The notes beneath the pieces are model-generated. The model made no database searches. It was not told where the DNA came from and saw nothing but the letters and a program-made list of their open reading frames with translations. This document shows positions 8,033 through 17,837 of a stretch of DNA of 64,000 nt, in pieces (position 1 is the first letter of the stretch; each line of letters begins with the position of its first letter). The position numbers and the translations under genes are program-made. Where the stretch lies: positions 186,001 to 250,000 of the forward strand of contig JANHCV010000008.1 in NCBI GenBank assembly GCA_025594325.1, written 5' to 3'. This DNA comes from Blastocladiella emersonii ATCC 22665. Taxonomy: Eukaryota > Blastocladiomycota > Blastocladiomycetes > Blastocladiales > Blastocladiaceae.

Positions 8033-9481
8033 GAGCCCAAAGAAAATGGATCCCGCAACACGACGCGTATCAGCCACGTGCGGACACCTGGTGAGCGGAT
8101 GTACCTGCGCCTTGCGCATGAGGGGCTCGAAGTGAAGGCAGTACGCACACGGCTTGGCGATTGCGCGAACAGATTTCGAATCACCGGCGGCAAGAGCGCC
8201 AATCAGCGCGGGGCTTGGGCTCTGTAGCGGATGGGCCGAGCTCAAAACCTCTTTCGACCTCGTGGACGTTTTGATGGGCGGCAACGGTGAGCGCGAACGC
8301 TCGCGCGTTTGAGTCCTCGTTGTATTTGAATGCGAGCGTGACGGCGAGCGCGAGCGAGAGAGAGAGAGAGTCCGAACTAAATGGTCTCCATGCGACCTCA
8401 GCTGTGGCCGTGACTGGCGATTCTCGACTGCAAGGCGCGACGCGAATGGCTTGGTTGGACCTGCTGCAAGCGCCACGATCAGGCGAGAGAAGGTCAAAGG
8501 CCGCATTGGTTCTGGGATAGTGGAGTTCGGTGCGCCAGTATTAATCGGTTTGGGAAAGATTGCCGGACCTATCTGAGCTGTGAGATCGCGAATCGAGAGC
8601 CCCTCGCTTTTGGCAAGTGCGGCGAGCCTTGGATCTCTCGCCTCTGGCAAAATCGCCATTTTCGCGAGGAACAATGGCTTGACGTGCGAAGCGTTTACGA
8701 GAGCCGAGATATTCTTCGAAGTCCGAAGGATTGACCACACCTGCTACTGGAAGACGTCAACTGTCGTTCCTGGCACTGGCACGGCGTCGATCCAGTCTTG
8801 GACCCATTTCGGCCGCCGAGCAGGGTCCAAAGCAAGCAGAAAATCGGCCGCTGCGTCATAATCTGATTGGTGTCGAGCGACGAGGACCGCATAAGCAAGA
8901 AAGTCCGCCTCAGATACGTTGCACTTTGAGAGAATAAGCGCACGGGCGAGGTGGCCGGGCGGGAAGAGTGTTTGGAGACAGTTGAGGAAGTCGCGCGGGT
9001 TATCAGTCGACCACCGTCCAGATGAGCTAGGAATCCGAAGTAGCGGGCCGCGGGTGCGCAGCAACTCGGCGAGCGAAAGGTGTCGGTCGTCTGGGCACCG
9101 CTTTGGTGGCGACGCTGAGGGTCGAGTCGGACTGCCAACGGCCGAGCCCCGGCTGAATCCGGTCGCGAGTTCGGACAGTGGAGCGGTGAGATTGGTTTCC
9201 AATGTTTGGCAGAGCCGTTGCAGTTCATTAAGGACGCCCAGGTCTTCCCGGTTCGAGCGCGCAAATTCGCGTGTGGGCGCAGGCTCAAGTCGTTCGGCCA
9301 GCACAGTGCGGACGAGACGCATGCGGATCTCCATCATGCGAAACGTGGCACCCTGCAAGAGTAGCGAGCGAGCTTGACGCGAAACGGGGAGCGCTCGAGA
9401 CCCAGTAAAGTAGTTGTCCACCGCGGCAGCGGCGCGGGATAGTTTGGAGCAAGGCTCTTTGAGTTCATTGCATACAGTCAT
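8033..9481 (-). pseudogene. Gag-like paralog with an in-frame TAG, truncated by mobile DNA
   Basis: It starts at an ATG at 9481 with the family opening MTVCNE. It runs through the N-terminal helix, the capsid-like block (GPLLRIPSSSGRWSTDNPRDF to RRPKWVQDWID), an Arg/Ser tract and the zinc motif CAYC-x12-H-x4-C. A TAG at 8744-8746 interrupts the capsid-like domain (FQ-stop-QVWSIL), where paralogs have an ordinary residue and the alignment continues without a gap. Similarity to paralogs ends at SIFFGL (8033); the following residues derive from the palindromic end of the mobile element. The conserved C-terminal segment of about 90 residues is therefore missing, and I do not find it at the left edge of the element. 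Confidence 0.75.
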
Positions 9482-9593
9482 TGCAGTTAAATGCGTTTTT
9501 TCATTGTAAGGGAGGCAGGCGAAGATCGAGCGACCGCGTGCGCTTCAAACCGCGGTGGCGTCACGCATCCCTCCGTTCCCGCGACGGGGTTGA

Positions 9594-9615
9594 TCACATG
9601 ATAATACGACGCGTC
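9594..9615 (-). promoter_or_regulatory. MCB/E-box promoter module
   Basis: On the minus strand this is GACGCGTC, 6 nt, TCATGTGA, about 113 bp upstream of the ATG of the gag-like pseudogene at 9481. It matches the 22-bp module before the array genes. Confidence 0.65.
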
Positions 9616-9774
9616 TCACACGGGGCCGATGGTTGCTATCGAAGCGTGTCAGTTTGACAGGAAAGACGCGACTTTCATGCGCGCCGCGTCACCAGTTTCG
9701 GGATAAGTTTAGGGCGCGGGTTCCTGCAGGCCACCCCGCTCCCGCCGACCACAACAATGCAACGCCTCGGCGCC

Positions 9775-11265
9775 ATGAAATCACCATGCACTCCATGCAA
9801 CGAATCGCTCATGCTATTTCCACTACAGCCCAGCGAATGTGACGCGCTTGTCACGAGGCTCTGCTCGCCGCACGATCTCCCAGCCGACGACGCGGAGCTC
9901 TAGCGGCTGCTGCAGTCCGTGATTCTCCACACGATGAACCTCCGGACCCAGACCATTCGCATCGCGCTTGAACTCCGTTTCTACAGTGAACCGCACGAAA
10001 AGGTGCGGCCACTGCAGCGCAAGGCGGCTGACGTGGCGGCCACGATTGACGAGCTCGAGCAACTGCGCGCTTCCATCAAGCGGCGTCGCGAGGCTTTGCA
10101 TCAAAACGAGCCTCAAAAGGACATTTCTCTGCCACCAAAACCACAATCCCGCGCACCATCTCCTGCTCGGGAAGCGAGCGAGCGAGCCGCGCGCCGTCCG
10201 AGACGGTACCCGCCACTGGATCCCGGCGCGCACCGCGACTCGTACCAGACGGGCCGGTTCCACTATATCCGCGAGCACGCGCCACTGTTCGGGATCCGCG
10301 GCCCGAGACGGATGCGCGTCGCCGAGACCGCCGCCGAATTCGTCGATCTGCTCCGCGACCTGGTGCCCGAGATCCCGCTCGTCCAGGCGCTGTACCTGTC
10401 ACGCTTCAACGTTCCGAAACCCATGTTCCACGTCTTTGCCATCTTTGCGCGCGAGACCATCTCCGACGCCGAGGCGCGGCGCGTGTTCTTGAACGCGGCC
10501 GACCCGGACTGGAACCGCGCGTGGGTTGACCGGCTCCACGCGCTCGCGCCGCGGCCGGGCAGCACCGTGGGCAAGTTCTTTGCCGAGTTCCGCGCGCTGC
10601 TCGACGAGGTGATCGACATGGACGACCCGTGGGTGTCGAGCGAGCGGCCGATCAAGCACGTGTTCGCCAACAAGCTGTATGAGCCGCTCGGGCGGACCTC
10701 GGACCCGATTTTCGCTCGGGCAAGCGACGCGTCCATGACGGTTGCGGACGTGGCCGCCGAGTTTGCTTCGCTCGCGATCCCAGACCCCGCCAGCGCGCCG
10801 CCGGCGCTGCCTACGCCCGACACGGCGCTGGTCGCGCACCGCGACGAGGACTCGCGTAAATACTGCTGTCTCTTCTGCAACTCGATGAAACGCGAGAGGC
10901 ACGGCGCGGTGACGCACGAGACGCGGAACTGCCGCAAGCTGCAGCGCGTGCCGGTCGTTGCGGTGCTGCTTGCAGAAGCCGTTCACTTGGCCAGGCTTAC
11001 AGTCCCGATCGAGCTGTGGCGCGGGGACATCTCGTCTGCCCGCAGTTTGATCGAGGCCATGCAGAATGTGCGCAGGGAGGTGCAGGACTTTGGGCGCCGC
11101 GTAGCTGACAAGAAGGACCGGTCCAACCTCGAGTACTGCTACGAGCTGCTCAAGGGCCTCCTCGCGCTGCCGTTCGACCGCGAAGCGTGGGCGCTCAAGG
11201 CGGTGCAGGACATTTGGCGCGAAGCGCACTCGATCTCAATGAAGCGCGGATGGCGACTCTGGTAA
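9775..11265 (+). CDS. Divergent gag-like paralog with zinc-knuckle-like motif (TAG near start)
   Basis: The longest uninterrupted part runs from an ATG at 9919 to a TAA at 11263 (448 aa). Reading in the same frame from an ATG at 9775 gives the family-like opening CTPCNES, but a TAG at 9901-9903 intervenes. That TAG could be a nonsense codon or the 3' end of an intron (a GT-donor candidate lies upstream). The protein has an N-terminal helix, a short basic tract before rather than after the capsid-like domain (FGIRGPRRMRVAETAAEF to WNRAWVDRLHALAPRPGS), the zinc motif CLFC-x12-H-x4-C near 10873 and a helical C-terminus. The long SR tract of the array genes is absent. A degenerate promoter module (GACGCGACTTTCATG) lies at 9665. 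Molecular function is unknown. Confidence 0.6.
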
Positions 11266-11335
11266 AATTATATGACACGGTGTAATAGCTTTTTTGATCC
11301 GTTAGCTTGGACTACATCGCCAGCGCGTGAGACGA

Positions 11336-11357
11336 GACGTGTTCCAATATCACATGA
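11336..11357 (+). promoter_or_regulatory. Orphan MCB/E-box module
   Basis: GACGTGTT, 6 nt, TCACATGA in plus orientation. The downstream DNA is occupied by the antisense F-box gene, so no gag-like reading frame follows. It may be a remnant of a lost copy. Confidence 0.45.
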
Positions 11358-11467
11358 GAAAAGCGTGATGACACTCGCGGCTTCACAAACTAATCTATTG
11401 AGGCGGTTGAAGCGGCTTCATGTTCCCGCTCCATCCAAAACATCTACATCCACGTTACCACTCGCCG

Positions 11468-13256
11468 TCACAGCGACGCCTGGACCTCGGCAGCCCAGTC
11501 GCGGAACTCGGGGTAGTTGCACTCGCGCGATCGCTGCACGAGAACGCGCCGAACCTCCGGGTCAGCGAGCACGGGACCGCTCCACATGGCGCGGAGCAGT
11601 GCGACGCGACCTTCGGCACGGTAGCCGCGGATGTACTCCTTGGCGCACTCGATCGACATGACCCACGGCTTGCCGCGCAGCGTCGTCACCTTGTTTGCGA
11701 ACTCGGCGATCATCGCCGCGTCGCCTGCGGCCACCGCCTCGAAGACGTAGTCCATGAGTAGCATGTGCCCGTTGAAGCCGTACCGGTGCGCGTCGCGCGG
11801 CTGGCCTTCCATATCGTAGTCGGACGCGGGCGTGACCACGTCCATGAGCCGGTGAATCTGGTCGACGGTCGCGTCGCAAAGAATCGTGCGCCATGTATCC
11901 AACACAACCCAACGAAGCGGTGGGTCCCAGCCATACTGCACGCGAGCCATGAACATCGTGTTGACATAGTGGGTGTGCCATTCGGTCGTCGAGTTTGGTG
12001 CAGTGCGCCAGATCCATTTCTGAGAGCCAGGTACTTGGTAGCCGTGCGTGATGTAGCACCAGGGAAGATGCTGCAGCGCGTAGAGGGCCAAGTCCGGGTC
12101 ATAGATTTGGCCAACTGCGCCGTGGAAAACCTTCATCGCGGCGTCTGAGGACTGCCCAGCGAAGCTCGCGGATCACTAGTTTAAGTGAAGCGACCGAATC
12201 GACGGGGCCTTCGTCGTGCGTAGGGTATGAAAGCGTCTTGGCCAGCTTGTGGCCAGTTTGAGTTAGATTCAGCAAGCGAATCGTCGTGTCCAGCCGCTGA
12301 CGTAGCTCAGTCGCTGCGCCCTGACCTTCACGAAGTAGTAAAGCTTCCACACGAGCACGAACCTGCTCCACGCCGCCGTCGGTGATGACAAAGCAACTAG
12401 GATCGAAGCGACGCTGGAAACTCTCGTGCGCCTGCGCAAGGACCACCAAATCCTTGACGACGCACGTACGCGGAGTGTTGATCCGGCCGAAAGATTCGTC
12501 AATAAGTCCGTTGAGAACGTCCACCAACTCGTTCGGCGACCACGAACCGCTGCTTGCAACGCGCAAGATGAATTTGAGACAAAAGTACCGACCGAAACTT
12601 AGAAGCCCGCGCAGCGCGATGCGTCAGAACCGATCAGCAAGAAGTGACTTTGCACACTGTAAAAGCATCGCTTGGTACTGGCTACGTTGGTGCGGGCCGC
12701 CGTAGACGTTGAGATTGGTGGACCGTTCAGCGAGGAGCGAGTCTAGTGTTGACTCGGTATTTGTTGATGCCATGAGGCCCGACGGCAGTTTCCATTCAAT
12801 CAAGGCGTGAAAGGCGTAAGGAGCACGCAGCTGGATCGCCAAGAGGATAAGGTCGTCGTGCTGGGCTTTGGTGAGCGGCCAGGAACTGTTTGCCCAGCTG
12901 TGCAGGGTGGTCCAGCGACGATCGGATTCGCCCAAGTTGAGCCGGACAAGGGCGCGAGCAAAGCAAAAGAACATGTGCGAGCGATCAGCTTGTTGTTTGG
13001 CAAGGACCACAGGATCGGCGCACTCCAACGAGTAGCGTGGAGCAAGCTCTGTGAACTCGGAGAATCGACCATAAGCAAGAGAGAAAGTGGCGCGCAGCCA
13101 CGGTCGAACGGCCCACAGCGCTGGAGCGGCACAAACTGAGCGGCAGGTCGCGCGGAGGGCGAGGGCGCTCGCGACGTCCAGACGTTGCGCGATGGTAAGC
13201 TGAAGCTCTTGCGGCAAGTGTACGAGCTGGAGAGTTTGATTCATGGCGGGTATCAT
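11468..13256 (-). pseudogene. F-box protein gene, interrupted or with unresolved introns
   Basis: From an ATG at 13256 the product begins with an F-box-like segment (LPQELQLTIAQRL...LRATCRSVCAAPALW, residues about 14-48), a SKP1-binding module of SCF ubiquitin ligases. The same frame continues past a TGA at 12624-12626 to about 12160, and the last 222 residues (12136-11468) lie in a second frame. A 60-nt candidate intron (GTGTGC, branch CTGAC, AAG) would remove the TGA while keeping frame; the second junction needs a short intron or a 1-nt shift. The C-terminal part (YDPDLALYALQHLPWCY...) looks like genuine protein with no recognised repeat. It may be an intact three-exon gene or a recent pseudogene; RNA evidence would decide. 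Confidence 0.55.
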
Positions 13257-13420
13257 TGCATTGCGAGTCGTGTTGCAGGAGCGGCAGCCAGAGTGTGGCC
13301 GCGATCAAGGTTACTGTTCTCGCGCGACCAACTGCACGTGTGGCGCCGAGTTTTCTGCTTCACGTCAGACCGCTCATGTAGGCCATGTCTAGTTCGCAAG
13401 CAATGAGGTGTATTTCAGGG

Positions 13421-14181
13421 CTACTCGCCGTTGTAGAAGGTAGACTTGAGCGAGTCGTACACGTATTCGCGAAGGGACTCGCGGGTCCAGGTCACTCCAT
13501 CAAGGACGTAAGGGAACTCGCCGCGGATCGTCCAGTTCTTGTCCACAACAAAGTCGGTGCAGTCACGGTGCGCGGCGGCTTTGAGATGAGCTTCAAGTGC
13601 GCGTGGGTCGGCGTGACCGCGCTTCGCCGCCCAAGGCTCACACAAATCTTGTGTCATTGCCTGATGAAGTTTGGTCGAGAGTGAGCGGGATCGCCAACGC
13701 GAGGATCTCCAGAGAACGCACCGAGGTGTTGCGGTACCGCTTAGGCCTCGCCTCGTTCGCGTCCGTAGTGGCGTGGGTGCCGCTGCTTGCGCTCAAGCCG
13801 TCAGCAGCTGACGTGGGCTGCGCAAGCGCGGGCGTGGTCACGGTGCCCGGGGCAAAGCACTCCAACGCAAGCACTCGGTCGAAGTAGGCAAGACGCGGGC
13901 CGTCGCGGTCGAGCGTTCGCTTGAGCCGCTCGTTCTCCTGCTGCACCGCGTCGTTGGTCTGCTCCAGGGCGGCATACTCGGCACTAACCGCATTAAGCTC
14001 GCGAAGGAGACCGTCGCGTTGTGCAGCAAGTCGGTCCCGATCACTTCGGAGGACCTTGTTCTCAGCCACAAGGCGGGCGGGCAATGTAGTCGGCGCAATC
14101 GACGGTCACGAGCTGGCCATCGAGCTCCACCTGGACAAAGTGGCCCTGCTGAGGATTCAGTTGCATGGAGTGTGTATTCAT
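13421..14181 (-). CDS. Small coiled-coil protein, three-exon model
   Basis: The model joins exons 14181-14110, 14054-13722 and 13660-13421, giving 214 aa. The introns are 55 nt (GTGACC...AACAAG) and 61 nt (GTGCGT...ATCAG); both restore a continuous frame in phase 0. The N-terminus (MNTHSMQLNPQQGHFVQVEL) is followed by a coiled coil of about 45 residues rich in Leu, Glu and Arg (AENKVLRSDRDRL region through NDAVQQENERLKRTL). A Thr/Ala-rich linker and an aromatic C-terminus (DKNWTIRGEFPYVLDGVTW) end the protein. No family is recognised. It carries the same 22-bp promoter module and the ACTCCATGCAAC start context as the gag-like genes, although the protein looks unrelated to them. Confidence 0.6.
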
Positions 14182-14274
14182 GGTTCGGTCAGGCTCAGGA
14201 GCGTGGGCGTGGATGAGGGAGGGGAAGGGAGAGACGGCAGCAAGGGAACTGACGCAACTGTCTCGCACCCCACA

Positions 14275-14296
14275 TCACCTGATAACAGAACGCGTC
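14275..14296 (-). promoter_or_regulatory. MCB/E-box promoter module
   Basis: On the minus strand: GACGCGTT, 6 nt, TCAGGTGA, 94 bp upstream of the start of the coiled-coil gene. Confidence 0.65.
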
Positions 14297-14550
14297 GTTC
14301 TCAGCACTGATGATCTCAGAAGTCGAGAAGCAACATCCCGGAGAGCGCAGCGTACGCGCATCTACTTTTGCGCGGATCGGAATCCGTCCGGGTATCATAC
14401 GAGGTTCAGGTTTCGCGAAGGGCAACGAAGCGGTTCATCAATCACAAGTAGAGTATCGCCGCGAGAAATTGCCGTGTCACCCCGCCCTCTGGCCGCTCGA
14501 GGTATCCTCGCCACGACCGGTTCTCGCCGCCTACACGTTCGCCGCCCGCG

Positions 14551-14943
14551 TCAGCCCACCGACCCACCCCTCCACCCCGCCCTCCCTGACCCCCGCACCT
14601 CCTGCTCCACTCCCACTCGCGCCCTATAATCCTCCATCTCTTGCTCATACCGCTCCCGCTCACCCCGCGCCGCCTCGAAGTACGGCGCGCGCTGCTCGTC
14701 CGACATACCGCGCCACCGCGTCCCGCACACGCTCGCGATCGCGGCGAGACTCGAGGTCGGGTCGGCGGCCATGACCTCGGCGCGGATCTCGATGGCGAAC
14801 AGGATGAAGGGGCTGCGCGGGAGGCGGGGTTTCGGGATCGCGGGGGAGTCGGGCGAGGCGGGAGCGGGTGAGGGTGAGCGCGAGAGCGCGGTGCTCTCGG
14901 GCGGCGCGGCGGGTTGCGAGGAGTCCAGTGCATTCGAATCCAT
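14551..14943 (-). CDS. HMG-box protein
   Basis: The ATG at 14943 is preferred (MDSNALDSSQ); a longer in-frame start at 15024 exists. The product is about 130 aa. After a Ser/Pro-rich N-terminus comes an HMG-box: PRLPRSPFILFAIEIRAEV, then CGTRWRGMSDEQRAPYFEAA and ERERYEQEMEDYRAR, matching the RPxNAFxLF ... WxxLSxxEKxxY ... pattern. HMG boxes bend DNA and occur in fungal mating-type and chromatin proteins; which class this is cannot be told. The tail is Gly/Arg-rich. It shares the WRGMS..ER/Q.A.Y signature with the second HMG-box protein at 22-23 kb. Confidence 0.7.
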   Translation of the reverse strand: MDSNALDSSQPAAPPESTALSRSPSPAPASPDSPAIPKPRLPRSPFILFAIEIRAEVMAADPTSSLAAIASVCGTRWRGMSDEQRAPYFEAARGERERYEQEMEDYRARVGVEQEVRGSGRAGWRGGSVG

Positions 14944-15272
14944 TACTTGCTCCGCTGAGTCGTTCGGCGAGAGTGAGGGAGCGGCCAGCGAGCTGTGCGA
15001 CTCGCCCCTCGTTTCGGCGCCCACCGCACATCAGCTGACGGCCGCGGTGTGGCGCGGCGCGTCTCCTCTTCCCTCCCGCTCACCTTCCCCTCTCGTTCCC
15101 GTGCAGTCAGTCCGAACAGTCACGCAAAAGTGTGAAATGTGTTATTTTGAGGTGAGTGATTAGTGAAGCTACGACGGACCGATATACCTTGCCCCGCCCG
15201 CCGAGCTTGGCGGAGCCCACACATGCGACTGCAGCCCGGTCCGATAGCCACAGCCGCGCACCAAACCCGCCA

Positions 15273-17837
15273 CTACGCGGCGGCGGGTGCGAGCGTCTCG
15301 TCCTCGCCGTCGTCATCCGCGTCCGCGGCCCCGCCGTCAGCGCGCGGCCCGCCCCAGGTCCGCTCGTTCATGGTCCACGCCGTGTAGCAGTAGTAGAGCA
15401 TCTCGAGGATCTGGTTGGTGACGAGGAAGGCGAAGAAGAAGACGAGCGACTTGGCGCGGCGCTGCCACAGCGACCAGATGGCGAGGAGGACGAAGAACAT
15501 GGCCGGCACGCCAATCAGGAGGATAATGTCGACCGCGTTCGTCTCGTCCGGCGCTTCCACCAGAGTGATGAGGAGCGAAACGTAGAGGTAGTAAAAACAG
15601 GTTCCTCCGAGACGCAGCATCGAGGTGATCCGCAGGGCGATGAGCGCTGGGTACTTGGTGAGGAAGCTCGGCGTCGTGATCATGTACATTTCGTTCGTGA
15701 GAGACCCGAGCAGCCACCGGCGGCGCTGGCGGAGCAGGTCGTAGAAGATGTTGGGCGCCTCGGTCTTGGACACGGCATCGGGCACGAACCCGATCGAGTA
15801 CGCGGGCAGGTACTCCATGGCGAGGTGCGTCAGGAACCGGTCCTCGCCGAGCTTGCGGCGGCAGAACTCGAAGGTCGAGTCGACGTCGGGCTGGTGGAAG
15901 TAGATCTTGGCCAGCTCGTGCATCGTCTCGTACTTGATCATGGTCAGCGCGCCGGGGAGACACGTCACGCTGCCGAAGGTCGCCTCGACGTACCGCATCG
16001 AGACCTGCATGAAAATATACTCGGCCTGGAGGGGGACGAGCAAAGGGGGTGCGTGAGTTGGACGTTGGGGTGCGAGAGCGGGGGTGGTGGTGCGAGCGTC
16101 GTGCGACGACATCGCGTCACGAATAGCCGCAGCTCGGCGAGCGAGGCGAGAGCGAGCGGAATCGAGGGCGAGGAGCGTCGAGGGCGAGGAGCGTCGAGAC
16201 GACGAGCAGGAGCGAAACGACCGAGGCCCGCGAAACCGAGGGAGAAACCGAGTCAACGTACATCCTGCATCTGCTGAAGAAAGCTGTTCTGGTGCCCGTT
16301 GCGCGACACGATGAACCCGGTCGCACACGCGCTGGTCGGATGGATCTCGAAGTGGTCGACAAACTTGCGGATCGTGGACGAGACCAGCGTCGTGTCGCTG
16401 TCGACGAACAGGAGCAGCGCGTTGCGCGGGTACACGCCCGCATTCACGCGCTCCTCGACGAGGGCAAACATCTTGGCCTGGGTGTGCAGCTTGCCGCCGT
16501 GCTCGTAGCGGGCGATCGTGTAGTTGATGTTGCAGTACCGGATCTCGATGGCGCGCGGGTCCTCATCCACAGGTTCGACGCCGACGACGCTGCTCCGGTT
16601 GCTGCTGCCGCCGTATGTGCTGGGCGAGCCGAACGAGCGCGCCGACGACGGCGTGCGCGGCGGCGGCGGGGCGAGCGAGGTCATGGACACGGGGCTGGAT
16701 GTAGCGGCGAGCCCCGCGTTGTACTGCGACCGCAGGTCCGTCGACGAGCGAGTCTGGTGGGCGATCTTGAGCAGCCCGTTGTACTTGTTGCGGCTCTTGA
16801 ACTTTGGCAGCGTGTCGTACGCCGGCGGCGCCGCGTCACCCACGTCGACGCCGAGGCCGAGGTCCGACTCGCTCGCGACCGACCACCGGTTGGTGCGCGC
16901 CGCGTCGCCGTTGGCGGTCGCGGGCGTCGGCGGCGCCGCGTCGTAGCCCTGGACCAGGTCGCCGTTGAGGATGCGCTCGATCGTGTACATGGTGGTGAGC
17001 GTCTTCTCCGAGTCGTCGTCAAAGCCGACGAGCACGTGAATCTTCTCGGGCGGGTAGTCGGATTCGGTGATGGCCGAGATGGTCGACAGCAGGTTCGACA
17101 TGGGCTCCTGGTACGTGGGCACGAGGATGACCACGTCGCGGTCCCAGTCATACGTGCGCGGCGGCTCGGCAGCCGCACCCGCCGCACCGGCGCCGCCGCC
17201 GTACCCGGCCTCGGCCGTAGCGATCGCGGCGGCGGGCGACCCGTGGATCCCGAGACGCGCGTCGATCTCGGCCTTGCGCTGGTTGAGGTTGCGCATCTTG
17301 AACCGGTCGCGGACAAACGACGCGAGCGTCGTCGTCGCGGCGACGACGGCGGTCAGGGCGTAGTTGAAGAAGATGGCGTAGTAGATGGCGCGCAGGAGGG
17401 GAGGGGATCGGGTCCCAGTCGGTGCGCATCCACGCGGGGGCCGACTTCTTGTGCATCATGACGAGGACAAAGGTGAAGAGGACGAACAGGATGAATGCGC
17501 CGTAGAAGACGCCGACGACCACGGCCAGCGTGATGCGGCCGCGCCGCTCGTTGGTGTTGAAGGTCTGCACGGCGCCGACCTGGCCCTCGCGGCGCGCGAT
17601 CTGTGCGGACCCGATGAAGCCCCACTAGACGCGTGGACGGACGATCGCACGTGTGTGAACGGACGAAAGTGATCGGAGCGCACATGCAGGAGGAAGGTGC
17701 GAACGCACCAGGTTCATGCGCAGCTGGAGCAGGACGAACAGGGCGGTCGAGATGGTGACGACCGCGATCATGATCCCGAGCGCCGCGTCGAGCCACGGCG
17801 GCAGGCCCGTCGCGTCGTCGGTGGTAGTCGGTTGCAT
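15273..17837 (-). CDS. Chitin-synthase-family (GT2) membrane glycosyltransferase
   Basis: Exons: 17837-17709, 17624 to 16262, and 16025-15273. Introns of 84 nt (GTGCGT...CTAG) and 236 nt (GTACGT...CCAG) fit GT-AG. The enzyme should polymerise N-acetylglucosamine at the plasma membrane. Exon 1 has a transmembrane helix; exon 2 starts WGFIGSAQIARREGQVG and has further transmembrane helices. The catalytic region shows DVVILVPTYQEP, LLFVDSDTTLV (DxD), VTCLPGALTMIK, GEDRFLTHLAM and the QRRRWLLGS signature (QxxRW). At least three C-terminal transmembrane helices and a short acidic tail follow. A Ser/Pro/Gly-rich insert interrupts the cytoplasmic domain. One frame discontinuity occurs near 17395-17410 in a G-rich run; since flanking sequence is conserved this may be an assembly error. 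Confidence 0.8.
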
